Shown here one piece after another: positions 46,253-55,438 of a DNA stretch of 64,000 nucleotides. Origin of the DNA: Candidatus Latescibacterota bacterium (GTDB lineage Bacteria; Latescibacterota; UBA2968). A program made the position numbers and the translations under genes. Every line of letters starts with the position of its first letter. Position 1 is the stretch's first letter. The stretch is from positions 1 to 64,000 of the forward strand of contig JAJDYX010000023.1 of the NCBI GenBank assembly GCA_022824945.1, written 5' to 3'. Below the pieces are notes generated by a model that saw only the letters and a list, made by a program, of their open reading frames with translations, made no database searches and was not told the origin of the DNA.

Positions 46253-49054
46253 ATGAGTGTGAAGCACATATTCTGGCAAATAATCGCTGTTGTATTTATG
46301 ACACCAGTGCTCGCCGAGGAAGTTAAAGAATCACCCGACGAGCCGAAAATCTACGAATTTGAAGAGATTGTCGTAACTGGTTCCCGCATCAAAAGTGCAG
46401 AGAGTCTTTCGCCTGCGCCAGTCGTTGTCCTATCCAGTGACGAAATCAAAGCGCGAGGATTGACATCTATTGGAGATGTGCTACAAACACTAACAGTACA
46501 GTCCAACGCGACCAACACCCAGTCCAACAACGGTGGTGATGGCTCCACCCGGATTAATCTGCGCGGACTCGGCTCTAATCGCACCCTGATATTGGTCAAC
46601 GGACGTCGTTTCGTACCGGGCGGAACAGGCGCAAATTCATCCGTTGATCTCAATGCTATTCCCACTTCAATCATCGAACGCGTCGAAGTACTCAAGGATG
46701 GCGCCTCGGCCGTATATGGATCAGACGCTATTGGGGGCGTGGTCAATATCATCACCCGGTCAGATACGGAAGGGATAGAGATAGATTACTATGAGGGAAT
46801 TTCGGGCGCAGGCGATGGCGAAGTCCGCGACCTCAGCATAACCGCTGGATTGCAGAGCGAAAAAGGCCACATCCTGTTTTCTGCCGGTTACCACAACCGG
46901 AAGCCCGTCTGGACCGGCGACCGCAGTTTCAGCGTATCGGACAAAAACTACGATTGGGGAAAAAACGACGGTACCTATAACAAAAACGGCAGTTCAGCCA
47001 CCCCGGAAGGCCACATCATCGACCGCCTGGGCACCGATGGCAACGAAGCCTGGCAGGCTGTCGTTGCGGCGGCTAGCGAGAACGCCGGTGATTACCACCT
47101 CGATCCACTCACGGGCTGGCGTCCCTTCAATTGGGCGGGGATCTCCTCGGATGGAAGCGGTGATACGTACAATTATCAACCGGAGAATTACCTCTACACT
47201 CCGCAGACACGCTACAGCTCTTTTCTAAGCGGCGCTTACGAATTCACAAAAGATGCGAAAACTTTCTTCGAGGTATCGTACACCAATCGCCAATCCGACC
47301 AAAAGCTGGCTCCGACGCCCCTGTTTACCATCAGCGACGGCATCGTAGTGTCATCTACCAACCGGTACAACGAATTTGGCCGTGATTTTATCGATGTTCG
47401 GCGGCGTTTTCTCGAAGCAGGCAATCGCAACTATCTCCAAGATATTGATACCTATCGCCTGGTCCTGGGATTGAACCATCGGCTCCTGGGCTTTGACGCT
47501 GACCTGTCCTTTTCCTACGGACGCAGCGAGGGCACCAGCGTCAACGAGGGCCGATTTATAATCAGTAATCTTGTTCGGGCATTAGGACCAGACGAGGATT
47601 GTACCGGCGACTGCGTGCCGCTGGATATACTCCACGGGGCAGGCACAATCACCCAGGAGATGTTAGACTACATACAATATACTGGTATCGCCAGAGGCTA
47701 CTCTCAACAGCAAATCCTGCAGTGGAACCTGACCGGAGAGATCGCGCAACTCCCGGCCGGTCCGCTGGTCATGGCCGCAGGTCTATCTTCGCGCTGGGAA
47801 GCGGGAGCCTATCTTCCCGATCCCATAACCGCATCTGGAAATACCACCGGTAGTGACGAAGCCCCCACCGATGGTGCGTACTCGGTCAAGGCTTTGTATG
47901 CAGAAGCCCATTTGCCGCTCTACAAAGCGGGAGAAATTGGCCTCGATTTAATAGCCGCTGGACGCGCTTTCCACTACGATTCATTCGGATCTGGCTCCAC
48001 TTATAAAGCGGGCACTCGTCTCGAATTGCCTCAAGGGCTGGCATTTCGCGCCACATACTCCAATGCTTTTCGCGCCCCCAGCATTGCCGAAATGTTCCTT
48101 GGCAACAGCGATGGATTCCCACTGGTCAGCGATCCCTGTAGTACAGTCGATGAAGCGGGCAATGCCCGAGCGTTGACCGCTCAGCAAATGCGAAATTGCG
48201 CGGCTCAAGGCATCCCATCCGACTTTGAGGATTCGCGGGCACAACTGCGCGCCCAGTTCAGTGGCAGCACAGAACTCGATCCTGAAAAGGCCACAATGCT
48301 CACTGCAGGTCTGGTTTATCAGCCGAACTTTCTGGATGGATTCGATATAACTGTGGATTACTATACCAGCGCGATCGCGAATGAGATCGGCGCGTTACCC
48401 GCCAGCCTCATCTTGAGTAACTGCTATTCGCAGGACACGCCATCCAACTGTGATCAAGTCGTGCGCGACCCAAACACCAGGCTGATTAATTATATATCAT
48501 CACCCAACACCAACGTTGGCGAAACCGAAACCAGCGGCCTGGATATCGGACTCCATTACGCTACTGACTCACCCCTGGGTATTGTCTCGGCGCAAATAGA
48601 GAGCAACCTGCTCGTGAATTACGATCAGATCCTGCCTTCAGCCAACGGTCCAGAGTTAGTCAAAGGCAAGGGCTACTACGACCTGGGCGTGTTCCCAGGC
48701 TGGCGTCACGCCGCTTCAGTTGGCGTAGAGAGTAATAGTTCTTCCATTGGGCTGACCTGGCGATACATCGGCGGATTCGAGGAATGCGAGGATGACGACT
48801 GCAAGGGCAAGTACCGTCCGGATGTGACAGAAATACCACCGAGTCGCAAAGTTAGTCCCAACAGCATCTTTAGTATGCATGGATCATACCAGTTGGGAAC
48901 AACCTTTGGTCACTCCGTACTCACGATTGGAATAAACAACATCCTCAATCAGGCACCAGCAGTGATATACAATGGTTTCCTCGGCACTTCCGATGCCAAT
49001 ACCTACGATTTCCTGGGGAGGTATTTATACATGCGCCTCTCCCATAGTCTGTAG
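46253..49054 (+). CDS. TonB-dependent outer-membrane receptor
   Basis: EEIVVTGSRIKSAESLSPAPVVVLSSDEIKARG; IERVEVLKDGASAVYGSDAIGGVVNIITR; signal peptide from Met at 46253. Confidence 0.93.
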   Translation: MSVKHIFWQIIAVVFMTPVLAEEVKESPDEPKIYEFEEIVVTGSRIKSAESLSPAPVVVLSSDEIKARGLTSIGDVLQTLTVQSNATNTQSNNGGDGSTRINLRGLGSNRTLILVNGRRFVPGGTGANSSVDLNAIPTSIIERVEVLKDGASAVYGSDAIGGVVNIITRSDTEGIEIDYYEGISGAGDGEVRDLSITAGLQSEKGHILFSAGYHNRKPVWTGDRSFSVSDKNYDWGKNDGTYNKNGSSATPEGHIIDRLGTDGNEAWQAVVAAASENAGDYHLDPLTGWRPFNWAGISSDGSGDTYNYQPENYLYTPQTRYSSFLSGAYEFTKDAKTFFEVSYTNRQSDQKLAPTPLFTISDGIVVSSTNRYNEFGRDFIDVRRRFLEAGNRNYLQDIDTYRLVLGLNHRLLGFDADLSFSYGRSEGTSVNEGRFIISNLVRALGPDEDCTGDCVPLDILHGAGTITQEMLDYIQYTGIARGYSQQQILQWNLTGEIAQLPAGPLVMAAGLSSRWEAGAYLPDPITASGNTTGSDEAPTDGAYSVKALYAEAHLPLYKAGEIGLDLIAAGRAFHYDSFGSGSTYKAGTRLELPQGLAFRATYSNAFRAPSIAEMFLGNSDGFPLVSDPCSTVDEAGNARALTAQQMRNCAAQGIPSDFEDSRAQLRAQFSGSTELDPEKATMLTAGLVYQPNFLDGFDITVDYYTSAIANEIGALPASLILSNCYSQDTPSNCDQVVRDPNTRLINYISSPNTNVGETETSGLDIGLHYATDSPLGIVSAQIESNLLVNYDQILPSANGPELVKGKGYYDLGVFPGWRHAASVGVESNSSSIGLTWRYIGGFEECEDDDCKGKYRPDVTEIPPSRKVSPNSIFSMHGSYQLGTTFGHSVLTIGINNILNQAPAVIYNGFLGTSDANTYDFLGRYLYMRLSHSL

Positions 49055-49070
49055 TTATAGTTGCCACTCA

Positions 49071-49089
49071 CCCTGGCACACAACCAGGG
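49071..49089. terminator. Small hairpin 3' of the TonB receptor gene
   Basis: CCCTGG-CACACAA-CCAGGG, 16 nt after the stop; no T-tract, so weak. Confidence 0.25.
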
Positions 49090-49227
49090 CATGCACACCT
49101 TCTATTCGCCTCTTTTAAGTTGACCCCTTTTCCCCTTCCAGCTATATTTCTATAGTTATCGTACCTCCCTCATTCTTTTTTACTTCCTTTCTCTCTCCCT
49201 TTGGAATTCAAAAGTCCTTCCCGCATG

Positions 49228-51669
49228 ATGAATTTTGATCAATTTATCGCGCATGTTCGCCGCGACTATGGGTATGCCGGTCAGGTTGCTCATATAGAAA
49301 CCATACCCGCACAAGAAGCCAGATTCGTCGGTGATGACTACGCGCTACATCCCGCGATCTCAGACGCCTTGAAACAGCAGGACATCGATCTGCTCTATAC
49401 CCATCAGGCCGATGCTCTGGCTGCTCTGAGACGCGGTGAAGGCGTAGTGGTGGTAACGGCAACAGCGAGCGGGAAAACCCTGTGTTATCAAATACCCACG
49501 CTGGAAGCACTGTTATCCGACCCACAGGCGACTGCGCTTTATCTCTTCCCGACCAAAGCACTGGCACAGGACCAGGCACGCGGGCTGGCGCGGTTTGGCG
49601 AATTAAACGAGCAATTGAAATTTTCTCTGGGCACTTACGATGGGGATACACCGTCCAACCAGCGCAAAACACTGCGCGAAGAGGGGCGGGTAATCATGAG
49701 CAATCCCGATATGTTGCATCAGGGCGTGTTGCCCAACCACCCGCGCTGGGCGCGTTTTTTTCAGAATTTGCGCTATGTAGTACTCGACGAAATACACACC
49801 TACCGGGGAGTCTTTGGCTCGCATGTAGCCAATGTATTGCGGCGTCTGATGCGAATTTGCGCGCATTATGGCACGCCTCCGCAATTTGTGTGCTGCTCGG
49901 CGACCATAGCAAATCCCAAAGAACACGCCGAGGCCTTAACCGGCCATCCAATGTCCCTGATTGATCGGGATGGTTCCCCGCGAGGCAGACGCCACTTTGC
50001 ATTCTGGAATCCGCCTTTTTTGGAAGGCACCACGAGTGACCGGCGCAGTTCAAATACCGAAGCGCGTTGGTTGCTCGGCAAACTTATCCACAACAGGGTG
50101 CAAACCATCGCATTTACCAGAGCGCGCACATCTGCAGAAGTGATCTATCGCTATGTGCAAGAGGATTTATCGCTGGTGAACCAGCGGATGGCAGGCGCGA
50201 TTCGGGCTTATCGCGGCGGATATTTGCCCGCAGAACGGCGAGAAATTGAGCGACAATTATTTGAAGGTGAGTTGCTCGGTGTGGTGAGTACCAATGCCCT
50301 GGAATTAGGCATTGATATTGGAGACCTGGATGCCGCGTTAATCGTGGGATACCCGGGCAGTATTTCCAGCATGTGGCAGCAAGCAGGTCGTGCGGGGCGG
50401 CAGGCTGAAGAGTCGCTGGTGGTCTTTGTGGCACACAACGCGCCCATCGATCAATTTTTGATGCGCGACCCGGCTTACTTTTTTGGGCAATCACCCGAAC
50501 ATGCGACCATTGACCCCAACAACCCGCATCTCGTCGTGGGACACCTGCGGTGTGCTTTGCGCGAATTGCCCGTGCGGGGCGAAGAAGGCGAAGTAATGGG
50601 AGAATTTACGGGTGCGCTACTCGAAATCCTATCAGATGAAGGCATGGCGCGCCAGCTCAATGGCCAGTGGTTTTACAGCCAATCGGGATATCCGGCAGCA
50701 GAAGTTGGGCTACGCAATATCAGCGATCCAACCTATACTATTATCGACGAGACAGAAGGCGACCCGCAGGTCATTGGTTCCCTGGATGAAATCAGCGCAT
50801 TTTTTCAGATACATACACACGCTGTATATTTGCACAATGGGCAGACGTACTTTGTCGATCAACTCGACACAGAGCGCAAAATTGCACGGGTAAGTCAAAA
50901 AGCACTGGACTATTATACCCATGCAGTTGACGAGACGAGTATTGTCGTAAATGATACCGAAATATTGGGCGCATGGCGCGTCAGTGACGTGTATTTTGGC
51001 GACGTCTCAGTTTCGTCACTGGTGACGATGTTTAAGAAAGTGAAATTCGAAGACCGCGACAGCATTGGCTGGGAAAATCTCGACTTGCCAGAGCGCAAGC
51101 TCGATACAGCCGCCTGCTGGGTCGTACCGCCCCAGGAAGGACTAAACCAGTGTCGACAACATGGCCGCGTGCCATCTGAGGGACTCAAAGGCATTGCCAA
51201 TGTAATGGGGGAAGTGCTCCCCTTATTTGCAATGTGCGATGTCATGGATATTGGCACAACGGTAGATAGCTCCAACACGGGACGACCAACCGCATTTGTA
51301 TATGATCGACATCCGGGAGGCATTGGTTTTTCGGAAAAAGCTTATGAGATGATCGAAGATATCATAACAGCCTGTTGGATGGTCGTATCGGAATGCGAAT
51401 GTGAAGTGGGATGTCCGTCGTGTGTGGGCGCGCCATTGCCCCCCGGCGACGATGGCAATACGAGAGGAACGATTCCGGACAAAGAAGCCGCCCTCGTCTT
51501 GTTACATGCCATGTTGGAAAAAGAACCTTATGTACCCAAACATCCGCGTCTTGAAATATCCATCACAGGTGATATTGCTACTCACAGCGATAAAAAAATT
51601 CCCGTCCGTCCTCTGTCGGCAAATGTCGAGGCAAAAATTCGCAAAAAAGTAAAGGAGTTCAAGCGGTGA
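49228..51669 (+). CDS. DEAD/DEAH-box helicase with DUF1998-type C-terminus (MrfA/YprA-like)
   Basis: VVTATASGKTLCYQIP; VVLDEIHTYRG; CSATIANP; QQAGRAGRQ; C-terminal CECEVGCPSC. Start uncertain (49201-49228). Confidence 0.9.
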   Translation: MNFDQFIAHVRRDYGYAGQVAHIETIPAQEARFVGDDYALHPAISDALKQQDIDLLYTHQADALAALRRGEGVVVVTATASGKTLCYQIPTLEALLSDPQATALYLFPTKALAQDQARGLARFGELNEQLKFSLGTYDGDTPSNQRKTLREEGRVIMSNPDMLHQGVLPNHPRWARFFQNLRYVVLDEIHTYRGVFGSHVANVLRRLMRICAHYGTPPQFVCCSATIANPKEHAEALTGHPMSLIDRDGSPRGRRHFAFWNPPFLEGTTSDRRSSNTEARWLLGKLIHNRVQTIAFTRARTSAEVIYRYVQEDLSLVNQRMAGAIRAYRGGYLPAERREIERQLFEGELLGVVSTNALELGIDIGDLDAALIVGYPGSISSMWQQAGRAGRQAEESLVVFVAHNAPIDQFLMRDPAYFFGQSPEHATIDPNNPHLVVGHLRCALRELPVRGEEGEVMGEFTGALLEILSDEGMARQLNGQWFYSQSGYPAAEVGLRNISDPTYTIIDETEGDPQVIGSLDEISAFFQIHTHAVYLHNGQTYFVDQLDTERKIARVSQKALDYYTHAVDETSIVVNDTEILGAWRVSDVYFGDVSVSSLVTMFKKVKFEDRDSIGWENLDLPERKLDTAACWVVPPQEGLNQCRQHGRVPSEGLKGIANVMGEVLPLFAMCDVMDIGTTVDSSNTGRPTAFVYDRHPGGIGFSEKAYEMIEDIITACWMVVSECECEVGCPSCVGAPLPPGDDGNTRGTIPDKEAALVLLHAMLEKEPYVPKHPRLEISITGDIATHSDKKIPVRPLSANVEAKIRKKVKEFKR

Positions 51670-51899
51670 CGACTCCCAATCGTGAACGTGTTGGGCTTCT
51701 CGGTGATTAACCCCACCTTGGTACATCGTCCTGGACCAATAGGCAAAGCTATATATCTTGTTCACTGGTGAAAGCAGACCACGTATGGTCTGACCCATAG
51801 GTTTTACCTACACGGGTGGTATGTTTTGTGTAGAACTCCATACCTGATATTAGGATAGTCACACTTTGGCTGTATGTCAACGTTCATATACCCTAAAGC

Positions 51900-51968
51900 T
51901 AAAAAAGGAAGCCCTTCGCCATGCGACCCACCGCTAAAGCTGATGGGTTTTACGGGCTATTTGATAAA
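51900..51968. mobile_element. Possible IS200/IS605-type terminal hairpin remnant
   Basis: Nested imperfect palindrome AAGCCC...ACCCACCGCTAAAGCTGATGGGT...GGGCT (core 51926-51948, outer arms 51911-51914 and 51954-51957). Confidence 0.25.
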
Positions 51969-53015
51969 ATGGAAACGCGATTAAAAAATTATTTGGAAAC
52001 CTGGGTGCCTCGTATCGATGAGGAAATGTATCAGTTCTTGCCAAAAGATAAAGATCCAGTCGATTTTTTATACACCCCTATGCGCGATTATCCCCAGCGC
52101 GGTGGCAAGCGATTCAGGTCAGCATTGGTGCTGCTGGGCATTGAAGCATTTGGCGGTGATCCCAACGTGGGTTTGCGAACGGCTGCTGCTTTTGAGTTAT
52201 TTCAGTCCTTTGCCCTGGTACACGACGATATTGAGGATGCCTCTTTAATGCGGCGCGGAAAACCGTGCTTGCATCTGATACACGGGATTCCACTGAGCAT
52301 TAACGTGGGCGATGCGCTTTATTCCAAAGTGTTTGAAATATTGTACGCAAATCGCGAAATATTAGGGGAAACAACAACGCTCGATTTGCTTTGTGAAATG
52401 ATCCAGGGCGCACAAATAACATTTGAAGGACAGGCATTGGATATCGGTTGGATCGAGGCCGAAGCCATTCCCGATGTAAACGACTTTGTTGACATGCTGC
52501 GGCGCAAAACGGGATGGTATAGCGGTCGCGGACCCTGTACCATGGGCGCGATTATTGCGGGTGCTGGCAATGACATGAAACGGGCGATTGGCGATTTTGG
52601 TGAAGCCATAGCTGTTGCATTTCAAATTCGCGATGACTTGCTCAATATCGTCGTTGAAGATACCGATGCAACATTAGCCCCCACGACGACATCCGGGGGT
52701 TATGGCAAAGAACGCGGCGGGGACATTGCCGAAGGCAAGCGCACCTTGATGGTCATCGATTTGCTCAACCACTGTACGCCAGAGGAAAATCAAAAAGTAC
52801 GCGAAATTCTGGATCGAGATCGAGATGCAACATCGGAAGAAGAAGTCGAGTGGGTGATTGACTTGATGGGAAGATATGGCGCAATTGAAAAAGCGCAACA
52901 GGCTTGCCAGACACGCGCCGAATCTGCCGAAGCGCGCCTCGCCCAGTTGCCCCCGTCGGAATCGAGAGAAGTGCTCAGAGAAATGTGTTCATTTTTGGTG
53001 GAGCGCGTATTTTAG
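51921..53015 (+). CDS. Polyprenyl (geranylgeranyl/farnesyl-type) diphosphate synthase
   Basis: [38 protein letters not shown]; true start may be Met at 51969. Confidence 0.9.
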   Translation: MRPTAKADGFYGLFDKMETRLKNYLETWVPRIDEEMYQFLPKDKDPVDFLYTPMRDYPQRGGKRFRSALVLLGIEAFGGDPNVGLRTAAAFELFQSFALVHDDIEDASLMRRGKPCLHLIHGIPLSINVGDALYSKVFEILYANREILGETTTLDLLCEMIQGAQITFEGQALDIGWIEAEAIPDVNDFVDMLRRKTGWYSGRGPCTMGAIIAGAGNDMKRAIGDFGEAIAVAFQIRDDLLNIVVEDTDATLAPTTTSGGYGKERGGDIAEGKRTLMVIDLLNHCTPEENQKVREILDRDRDATSEEEVEWVIDLMGRYGAIEKAQQACQTRAESAEARLAQLPPSESREVLREMCSFLVERVF

Positions 53016-53018
53016 ATC

Positions 53019-53051
53019 GCGGATGATGCGGATTACGCAGATTGCGCGGAT
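53019..53051. repeat. GCGGAT-rich intergenic repeat unit
   Basis: gcggatgatgcggattacgcagattgcgcggat; GCGGAT at 53019, 53028, 53046. Confidence 0.6.
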
Positions 53052-53109
53052 AAACTGTCTGAGAGACGGCCAGTTCCATTATTCGTACATTTATAAAAAG
53101 GAGGCATAC

Positions 53110-53781
53110 ATGAAGTTCTTTATCGATACAGCCAATTTAGACGAAATCCGCGAAGCCCAGGCCATGGGTGTGCTGGATGGCGTGACGACAAATCCTTCTC
53201 TTATGTCGCAGGAAGAGGGAGAATTTGAAGACATCATTCGCGCAATCTGCGGAATTGTAGATGGACCAGTAAGCGCAGAAGTGGTCAGCACCGACACCGA
53301 AGGCATGATCGCCGAAGCGCGCCGAAATGCCGCGATCCACGAACAGGTAGTGGTGAAAATCCCGATTACGCCAGATGGCCTAAAAGCGATCAAAGCGTGT
53401 TCAGATGACGGGATTCGCGTGAATGTAACCCTGTGCTTTTCTGCAAATCAGGCACTGATGGCCGCCAAAGCAGGCGCGACTTATATCAGCCCATTTATTG
53501 GCCGCCTGGATGATTTGGGCCAAGACGGCATGGAATTAATTCAAACAATTCGCCAGATTTACAACAATTACGGATTTGAAACCCAGGTGCTGGCCGCGAG
53601 TTTGCGCTCGCCCAAACACGTCGTCGAATGCGCGCTTGCTGGCGCAGATGTAGCGACCCTTCCGCCCGATGTATTGAGCAAGTTACTCGCACACCCCTTA
53701 ACCGACATCGGTCTGGAACGCTTCCTCAACGACTGGCGTGCCTGGCAAGCCGCAAAAAATAGCGATCCCGTGGTGGTTTAA
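53110..53781 (+). CDS. Transaldolase / fructose-6-phosphate aldolase-like
   Basis: [61 protein letters not shown]. Confidence 0.94.
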   Translation: MKFFIDTANLDEIREAQAMGVLDGVTTNPSLMSQEEGEFEDIIRAICGIVDGPVSAEVVSTDTEGMIAEARRNAAIHEQVVVKIPITPDGLKAIKACSDDGIRVNVTLCFSANQALMAAKAGATYISPFIGRLDDLGQDGMELIQTIRQIYNNYGFETQVLAASLRSPKHVVECALAGADVATLPPDVLSKLLAHPLTDIGLERFLNDWRAWQAAKNSDPVVV

Positions 53782-55205
53782 CCCATTCTTCTTCTCCCCT
53801 GTATAAACATAGCACTCGGTGCTGGCGCGTTGTCACACACTTCGTTAAACGTAGCGGGCAGTGGTTGGTGAATCACTGCCTGGATGCGCGATCTTTGCAA
53901 AGCCACCACATCGGGATGATCCGCGGCGACATTGGTATTCTCATCGGGATCGGCTACAAGGTCAAAGAGTTCCTCATTGTTCACATCATTTAAACTCACC
54001 GTATAATTCCACTGATCATCGCGCACCGATGCCCTGCCCGTGGCTGGTCCGGTTGAAAAAGCAGCCCATCCAATCACAACGTGATCCCGCACGGCATCTA
54101 CCTCTCCTGTCGCCAGCGGCCAGACATCTGTGCCCTCCACTGCCTGGCAGGGAATATCCAGCAAGCCCAACACTGTGGGCAACAAATCGTGCGCCTGCAC
54201 AAAACCCGAAACGCGCTTGCACACATCGGGATGTCGCACCATCCAGTTCAATCGCGTGTTGTACGGATGCAGGCGATCTGGTCCTTTGCCAAATTGCCCA
54301 TGATCCAGTACCTGCGTGCCGTGGTCTGACATCAACATCACAATCGTATCGCTTTTCAAACCCAGATCATCGACCCGATCCAGCAAGTGCCCCACCCAGC
54401 GATCCACCAGCGTGACCTCCCCAAAATAAAGCGCCTTAATCCGATCTCTCTCCGCATCGCTCACCCCATCGCCTTCATTTCCCGCCCCAGGTGTAATAAA
54501 ATCCTTCCCATCCCAATCGGGCATATACCGATCTGCATATTCCCGCGGCGGATCCCAAGGCTCGTGCGGATCAAAAGAATCGATCCACAGGAAAAACGGC
54601 GAATTGCGTGCATTTTCGCTCAACCAATCCGCCGCGCGCCGAAACACACGCGCACAACTGTAATCCTCCTCGCGTTGCCGAAACTTCTGATTGAACATAT
54701 ACTGCATCAACCCCACATGCCGATCCCAGTTGATCGGTTCACGCACATGCGGGCGCAACAAATCTTCTATTGATTCCCGCGTGCCAAACCGCCAGTTGTC
54801 GCTCTCCTGCCCGCGAATAAAATCATACGTCACAAATCCGCGTGTATAATTCATCGTCGGCTTAAACATGTGATACGTATCGGCGACCAACCCGGTCATA
54901 TATCCATTTGCCACCAGAATTTCAGCGAGCGTATCTTGTTCCGGCGGAATTTTGTGCCAACCGGGCGCGTGATGCCAGTGCCCGCGCCGATCAAAATTGT
55001 ACCGCCAGGGAAAGGTGCGCCGCCCCGTAAACAAACCCCGCCGCGTCTGCAATGTCGGCTGGCATTCCCCGAAAGCGCGTTCAAACACCACAGATTCGGC
55101 TGCAAACGCATCCATATTCGGCGTTTCGACAAAACTCAGCTTCTGATTTGGCCCGACAATATCAGCGCGAAATGTATCCAGACAAATACAAATCACATTC
55201 ATCAC
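53778..55205 (-). CDS. Sulfatase-fold hydrolase lacking the formylglycine CxPxR motif
   Basis: [38 protein letters not shown]; nucleophile region [16 protein letters not shown]. Confidence 0.88.
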   Translation of the reverse strand: MMNVICICLDTFRADIVGPNQKLSFVETPNMDAFAAESVVFERAFGECQPTLQTRRGLFTGRRTFPWRYNFDRRGHWHHAPGWHKIPPEQDTLAEILVANGYMTGLVADTYHMFKPTMNYTRGFVTYDFIRGQESDNWRFGTRESIEDLLRPHVREPINWDRHVGLMQYMFNQKFRQREEDYSCARVFRRAADWLSENARNSPFFLWIDSFDPHEPWDPPREYADRYMPDWDGKDFITPGAGNEGDGVSDAERDRIKALYFGEVTLVDRWVGHLLDRVDDLGLKSDTIVMLMSDHGTQVLDHGQFGKGPDRLHPYNTRLNWMVRHPDVCKRVSGFVQAHDLLPTVLGLLDIPCQAVEGTDVWPLATGEVDAVRDHVVIGWAAFSTGPATGRASVRDDQWNYTVSLNDVNNEELFDLVADPDENTNVAADHPDVVALQRSRIQAVIHQPLPATFNEVCDNAPAPSAMFIQGRRRMG

Positions 55206-55214
55206 AAACCTCCT

Positions 55215-55424
55215 TTATTTTTCACTAACTACCTCTTCCATCCAGGATCGGTGTTGTGACCAGGTACCTCCCCTCGGATATTTTTCGATCATCCTGAGAA
55301 TCTGATGGTGGTGATGATCATTATCCTCAAACAAATCGCCCAGTGATTTACCCCGCGCACATTTGACAAACCACAAGATGAGAACCAAAAAAATGAGATA
55401 AAGACCTGCACCAAATAGCATCAT
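55215..55424 (-). CDS. Small single-pass membrane protein with His-rich tail
   Basis: MMLFGAGLYLIFLVLILWFVKCARGKSLGDLFEDNDHHHHQILRMIEKYPRGGTWSQHRSWMEEVV; between two co-directional genes. Confidence 0.6.
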   Translation of the reverse strand: MMLFGAGLYLIFLVLILWFVKCARGKSLGDLFEDNDHHHHQILRMIEKYPRGGTWSQHRSWMEEVVSEK

Positions 55425-55438
55425 TGTAAACCTCCTTC

